64,000 nucleotides of DNA. It comes from Saccharopolyspora indica (GTDB lineage Bacteria > Actinomycetota > Actinomycetes > Mycobacteriales > Pseudonocardiaceae). Below are positions 60,455 through 64,000 of this stretch, piece by piece; position 1 is the first letter of the stretch; each line of letters opens with the position of its first letter. The notes below the pieces were generated by a model that saw nothing but the letters and a program-made list of their open reading frames with translations, was not told the origin of the DNA and did no database searches. Location of the stretch: assembly GCF_027853965.1 (NCBI RefSeq), contig NZ_JAQGLB010000028.1:1-64000 (forward strand). Reading direction: 5' to 3'. The translations under genes and the position numbers were made by a program.

Positions 60455-60892
60455 TCAGCCGGACACCGGAACCACCAGCAGCCGCCCGGTCCGGACGGAC
60501 GTGGCGTCGAGACCGTTGAGCTCCGCGATCCGGGCGACCACCGCCCGCGGGTCGCTGTTCGGCGCCACCCGGTCGGCGATCCCCCACAGAGTGTCACCCG
60601 GTCGTACCTCAACCAGGGCCGTACCACTGGTCGTCGGCGCGTCGCGAACGCCGAACAACCCCACCAGCATGACAATGAGGAAAGTGAAGATCGCCACCGA
60701 GGTCAGCCAAAGCCATTCGCCGCTCCGGCGCGCCCGGACGCGGGCGGCCGGCCGCGCCGCAGCCCCGCTGACCAGCCGCTGCTCGCCGTCGCGAGGCCGG
60801 CTCACCTCGGCCGGATCATCCACCCGCCGCCGGGCGGCCGACCGCCGCTCGACCTGGCGCGTCCGCCCCGCCGCATCGATGAACGTGGTCAT
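60455..60892 (-). CDS. SOS-controlled LysM membrane protein
   Basis: A 145-residue protein: basic cytoplasmic part, one transmembrane helix (59-81) and a C-terminal LysM peptidoglycan-binding domain (93-141, EVRPGDTLWGIADRV). It is divergent from lexA, and a LexA box lies upstream of it. The M. tuberculosis counterpart Rv2719c (ChiZ) and corynebacterial DivS are damage-induced division inhibitors at this locus; the same role is likely. ATG with GGGAGG; an upstream start at 60916 would lie at the LexA box. Confidence 0.87.
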   Translation of the reverse strand: MTTFIDAAGRTRQVERRSAARRRVDDPAEVSRPRDGEQRLVSGAAARPAARVRARRSGEWLWLTSVAIFTFLIVMLVGLFGVRDAPTTSGTALVEVRPGDTLWGIADRVAPNSDPRAVVARIAELNGLDATSVRTGRLLVVPVSG

Positions 60893-60918
60893 GCCGCCTC
60901 CCGCACCGGAAACCATGA

Positions 60919-60934
60919 TCGAATAGATGTTCGA
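60919..60934 (-). promoter_or_regulatory. LexA (SOS) box of the LysM gene
   Basis: TCGAAT-AGAT-GTTCGA; one base off the actinobacterial consensus TCGAAC-N4-GTTCGA. Confidence 0.85.
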
Positions 60935-60999
60935 TCGAACCTGCGTGCGATTGTGTACCAAGAGTGCGCCGCAGCGCGATACCCGGGGCCAAAATTAAC

Positions 61000-61015
61000 T
61001 CGAACAGGTGTTTGA
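61000..61015 (+). promoter_or_regulatory. LexA (SOS) box of lexA
   Basis: TCGAAC-AGGT-GTTTGA; one mismatch to consensus. It overlaps the -35 element, giving autorepression. Confidence 0.88.
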
Positions 61016-61040
61016 TCTCCGAGTTTTGCGCGTCTACTGT
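61012..61040 (+). promoter_or_regulatory. lexA promoter
   Basis: TTGATC (61012-61017), 17-nt spacer, TACTGT (61035-61040). Start of transcription near 61047, with a leader of about 59 nt. Confidence 0.72.
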
Positions 61041-61105
61041 GGAAAGCGGGCGGACCGAACGGCCCCCGTGATCAGCACCGCAGTTCAGACGGACAGGAGG
61101 CAGCG

Positions 61106-61822
61106 GTGGCGAGCAATGCGACCGGCTCGATCAAGGGCCGGGTACACGACGTCAAGGATTCCCAGGCCGACGTGCACACCCTGCCCGAACAGGCCCGCGG
61201 AACCGAGGAGCTCAGCGATCGGCAGCTCCGGGTGCTGGAGGCCATCCGCAAGTGGATGCGCGAGCACGGCTATCCGCCGAGCGTCCGGGAGATCGGGGAC
61301 GCCGTCGGGCTCACCTCGACCTCCTCGGTCGCCTACCAGCTCCGCGTGCTGGAGCGGAAGGGCTACCTCCGCCGGGACCCGCACCGGCCGCGCACCGTGG
61401 GGGTGCTGGTCGGCGGCGAACCGGAGCTGGAGGGCTCCGGGCAGGTCAAGCCGGCCTACGTGCCGGTGGTGGGCCGCATCGCGGCCGGCGGCCCGATCCT
61501 GGCCGAGGAGTCGATCGAGGACGTCTTCCCGCTGCCGAAGGAGATCGTCGGCGACGGGACGTTGTTCCTGCTCAAGGTCGTCGGCGATTCGATGGTGGAC
61601 CTGGCCATCACCGACGGCGACTGGGTCGCGGTGCGCCAGCAGCCGGACGCCGAGAACGGCGACGTGGTGGCCGCGATGATCGACGGCGAAGCGACGGTGA
61701 AGACCTTCAAGCGCACCGACGAGCACGTCTGGCTGCTGCCGCACAACACCGCCTACGAGCCGATCCTGGGCGACGACGCGGCGATCCTCGGCAAGGTGGT
61801 CGCGGTCCTGCGCCGGCTCTGA
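61106..61822 (+). CDS. lexA: SOS repressor LexA
   Basis: A 238-residue self-cleaving repressor of DNA-damage genes. Winged-helix N-domain with SVREIGDAVGLTSTSSVAYQ; cleavage site Ala127-Gly128 in RIAAGGPI; catalytic Ser162 (VVGDSMVDLA) and Lys199 (GEATVKTFKR). All are intact. Preceded by its own SOS box and promoter. GTG with CAGGAGG. The 25-residue N-terminal addition before the HTH is usual in actinomycetes. Confidence 0.96.
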   Translation: MASNATGSIKGRVHDVKDSQADVHTLPEQARGTEELSDRQLRVLEAIRKWMREHGYPPSVREIGDAVGLTSTSSVAYQLRVLERKGYLRRDPHRPRTVGVLVGGEPELEGSGQVKPAYVPVVGRIAAGGPILAEESIEDVFPLPKEIVGDGTLFLLKVVGDSMVDLAITDGDWVAVRQQPDAENGDVVAAMIDGEATVKTFKRTDEHVWLLPHNTAYEPILGDDAAILGKVVAVLRRL

Positions 61823-61872
61823 CGCAGGTCGCCGCGGCCGCGGAGCTTCCCGCGGCGCCGAGCAGCCCTGGT

Positions 61873-61894
61873 ACCGGGTTCGGGGAAACCCGGT
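61873..61894. terminator. terminator between lexA and the propeller gene
   Basis: Perfect 8-bp stem (61873-61880 with 61887-61894), 6-nt loop, reaching the stop of the converging gene. Confidence 0.6.
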
Positions 61895-62919
61895 CAGCGG
61901 TTGCGGCGCAGTCGGCCCGCGAGGAAGACGAGCAGCCCGGCCAGCACGGCGGCGAACAGCAGCGCCTGGCCGGTCGACGTGCCGGCCCCGGTGGCGGGCT
62001 CGGTTCCGTCGGCGGGCTTCGAGGGCTGTTCAGCGTCCTCGGCCGGTGCAGTGGTGCTTTCGGCCAGCAGCCCCGCCGCTCCCGGGATGCGGCGGACGGG
62101 TTCCTGGCCTTCGGACGCGGACAGCAGGGTGCCGTCGGGGTCCCAGGCGATCGCCTCGCCCTGCGGCTCGTTCGGCAGCGGGATGTGCAGCGGTTCCCGC
62201 TGGAGCGCGGCCGCCACGTCGCCGTCCGGTGCGCTGTAGAGGTAGACATCGGTGTAGGTGCGGATCGCGATGGCCGTGCCGTCGTGGCTGACCGAGCCTC
62301 CGGTCACCAGCGTCGAGCCGAAGCTCCCGGAGAGCGGGCCGCCCGGCGTCTTGGTCGAGCGCACCGTCACCGAGCCGACTCGCTCCAGCGGCACGGTCCG
62401 CTCGGCGTCCAGCGGTTCGGCGGGCCGGTAGACGCCCGCCCGCCCCAGTGGTTCCTTGGTGACGATGAAGGGCACGCCCGCCCGGTCGAGCAGCAGCGCT
62501 TCCGCATCGTGCGCGCCGTCCGGGTAGGCCAGCCGGTGCAGCGTGAGACCACCGCCCGGCGCCATCACGTGCAGCGCGATGGTGTCGCGGCGGCGACGGT
62601 TGTCGCCGATGTCGGCCAGCCAGAGGGAACCGTCGCGGCCCAGCGCGAGATCTTCCACGTCGTACGGATCGTTCGACTCCGTGCGGACGTCGCGGACCGA
62701 GCAGTCGGCCGGATCCAGGACGTGGACCCGCAGCGAGCGGCCACCGTCGTTGACGGCGTACCAGGCCCGGCCGTCGGAGGCCAGGCCCGAGAGCTCGTCC
62801 AGGCGTTCGTCCTGGATCCGGCACTGCTCGACCGGTTGTGGCGCGACTGCTGGTGCCGCCGCAGCGGCGCCCGGCGTCACCAGCAGCAGTGCGGCGGCAA
62901 CCGCACCGGCAGCGCTCAC
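61894..62919 (-). CDS. secreted, membrane-anchored beta-propeller-like protein
   Basis: A 341-residue protein with signal peptide (MSAAGAVAAALLLVTPGAAA), repeated strand motifs (VEDLALGRDGSLWLADIGDN, LYSAPDG, GEAIAWDPDGTLLSASEG) typical of a YVTN/SdiA-regulated-like propeller, a Thr/Pro-rich linker and a C-terminal transmembrane helix with RLRRNR. It is likely anchored outside. No enzymatic motif. Its GTG overlaps the hflX stop (GTGA), so the two are coupled. Confidence 0.82.
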   Translation of the reverse strand: MSAAGAVAAALLLVTPGAAAAAPAVAPQPVEQCRIQDERLDELSGLASDGRAWYAVNDGGRSLRVHVLDPADCSVRDVRTESNDPYDVEDLALGRDGSLWLADIGDNRRRRDTIALHVMAPGGGLTLHRLAYPDGAHDAEALLLDRAGVPFIVTKEPLGRAGVYRPAEPLDAERTVPLERVGSVTVRSTKTPGGPLSGSFGSTLVTGGSVSHDGTAIAIRTYTDVYLYSAPDGDVAAALQREPLHIPLPNEPQGEAIAWDPDGTLLSASEGQEPVRRIPGAAGLLAESTTAPAEDAEQPSKPADGTEPATGAGTSTGQALLFAAVLAGLLVFLAGRLRRNR

Positions 62920-64000
62920 TCCTTCCCGGTGAACGGCTCCAGCGCGCTGGCCAGGTCGGGTCGGACCTTGGCCCGCAGGCGGGTGCCGTCCGGGGTGTGC
63001 TCCTCCTCGACGACCTCGCCATCGGCGTGGACGCGCGCGACGAGCTCGCCGCGGGTGTAGGGCACCAGCGCGTCGACGAGGACGTCCGGTCGGGGCAGCC
63101 GATCGGCGATGACCTCGCGCAGTTCGGACACGCCCACACCGCTGTGCGCGGAGACGAACACCGCGTCCGGCATCAGCCTGCGCAGCTCGGCGATGCGCGT
63201 CTCGTCCACCGCGTCGATCTTGTTCACCACCAGCAGTTCCGGCGGCATCCCCGACTCGTGCTCATCACCGATGTCGTTGAGCACCTCGCGCACCGCCGCG
63301 ACCTGGTCGTGCGGCGCGGCCTCGGAGCCGTCCACGACGTGCACCAGCAGATCCGCACCGCTGACCTCCTCCAGCGTGGAGCGGAAGGCCTCGACCAGCT
63401 GGTGCGGCAGGTGGCGCACGAAACCGACGGTGTCGGTCAGCGTGTAGGCGCGCCCGTCCGGGGTGGTGGACCGCCGGGTGGTGGGATCCAGGGTGGCGAA
63501 CAGCGCGTCCTCCACCAGCACACCGGCACCGGTCAACGCGTTGAGCAGGCTGGACTTGCCCGCGTTGGTGTAGCCGGCGATGGCCACGCCCGGCACCTCG
63601 TTGGCCTCCCGGCGCCCGCGCTTGGTGCCGCGCACCGTGCGCATCGCGGCCAGGTCCTTGCGCAGCTTGCTGATGCGCTTGTGGATGCGCCGCCGGTCGG
63701 TCTCCAGCTTGGTCTCACCGGGACCTCGGGTGCCGACGCCGCCGTTGGCCCCGGCGCGGCCACCGGCCTGCCGGGACATCGTCTCGCCCCAACCGCGCAG
63801 GCGCGGCAGGAAGTACTGCAGCTGGGCCAGCTCCACCTGCGCCTTACCCTCCTTGGAGCGGGCGTGCTGGGCGAAGATGTCCAGGATCAACGCGGTCCGG
63901 TCGACCACCTTGACCTTGAGCTTCTCCTCCAGCTGGCGCAGCTGGCCGGGTGAGAGCTCACCGTCGCAGATCACGGTGTCGGCACCGGTCGAGACGACGA
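62916..64000 (-). CDS. hflX: ribosome-associated GTPase HflX, partial (5' end beyond window)
   Basis: The last 361 codons of hflX; the frame stays open to the right edge, so the N-terminus is missing. G1 AGYTNAGKSS, G3 DTVGF and G4 NKID are present, plus the HflX-specific RGPGETKLETDRR. HflX splits stalled ribosomes. M. tuberculosis Rv2725c is likewise downstream of lexA. Its stop overlaps the propeller-protein start. Confidence 0.95.
   Translation of the reverse strand, partial: VVSTGADTVICDGELSPGQLRQLEEKLKVKVVDRTALILDIFAQHARSKEGKAQVELAQLQYFLPRLRGWGETMSRQAGGRAGANGGVGTRGPGETKLETDRRRIHKRISKLRKDLAAMRTVRGTKRGRREANEVPGVAIAGYTNAGKSSLLNALTGAGVLVEDALFATLDPTTRRSTTPDGRAYTLTDTVGFVRHLPHQLVEAFRSTLEEVSGADLLVHVVDGSEAAPHDQVAAVREVLNDIGDEHESGMPPELLVVNKIDAVDETRIAELRRLMPDAVFVSAHSGVGVSELREVIADRLPRPDVLVDALVPYTRGELVARVHADGEVVEEEHTPDGTRLRAKVRPDLASALEPFTGKE

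Overview
The window reads as chromosomal DNA of a high-GC actinomycete. GTG starts and polar operons are common, and the housekeeping genes (sigA, sigB, ideR, dut, nrdR/nrdJ, lexA, hflX) look like those of Pseudonocardiaceae. Saccharopolyspora or a close relative is my best guess, but this is inference from protein character and gene order; no rRNA is present to confirm it. I saw no tRNA or rRNA gene, CRISPR array, insertion sequence, prophage or large biosynthetic cluster.

Layout. (1) 1-8.0 kb: DUF3159, OB-fold, DUF3710, dut, DUF3093, DUF4193, cei, suhB, ppgK, sigA. From memory this is the same order and orientation as Mycobacterium tuberculosis Rv2693c-Rv2703. (2) 8.4-14 kb: an accessory block with a small zinc-binding-like protein, a class V PLP enzyme, a TetR/MFS pair and a superfamily 2 helicase. 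(3) 14-16 kb: backbone again (YihY-like membrane protein, DUF3039, DUF3099). (4) 16-25.8 kb: acyltransferase, tRNA 2'-phosphotransferase, a HhH-GPD protein, a toxin-antitoxin pair, an imine-reductase-like oxidoreductase, an ArsR/SRPBCC pair, a phosphotransferase, two GNATs, a SAM methyltransferase and dtd. (5) 26-27 kb: sigB behind a likely ECF-sigma promoter, followed by a gene-free, structured, G/T-rich stretch of about 0.5 kb. (6) 27.6-38 kb: protein phosphatase, class I fumarase, lipoprotein, YeeE/YedE transporter, hydrolase, a Pat-type lysine acetyltransferase next to an AcuC deacetylase, and a rhodanese. (7) 38-42 kb: ideR, galK, galE, DUF4192, recalling the sigB-dtxR-galE order of corynebacteria. 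(8) 42.4-56.5 kb: accessory genes, including an S15 peptidase, a methyltransferase, an MFS/TetR/epimerase group, an aspartate aminotransferase and a TetR/SDR pair with twin operators. (9) 56.7-64 kb: backbone again, with nrdJ, nrdR, an SOS-controlled LysM protein, lexA, a beta-propeller protein and the 3' part of hflX.

The backbone links transcription (SigA, SigB), iron sensing (IdeR), deoxynucleotide supply (Dut, NrdJ, NrdR) and DNA-damage response (LexA with its divergent LysM division regulator). Accessory blocks sit between these conserved units, mostly as regulator-plus-target pairs. Many genes have a TANNNT -10 element ending 6-7 nt before the start codon, which is the signature of leaderless mRNAs. 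The least expected signals are twin palindromes inside a TetR gene with an extra C-terminal domain (about 10.2 kb), the G/T-rich repeat region after sigB (27.1-27.5 kb), twin 15-bp operators at 54.0 kb, and a translationally coupled 30-codon leader ORF at 49.2 kb.
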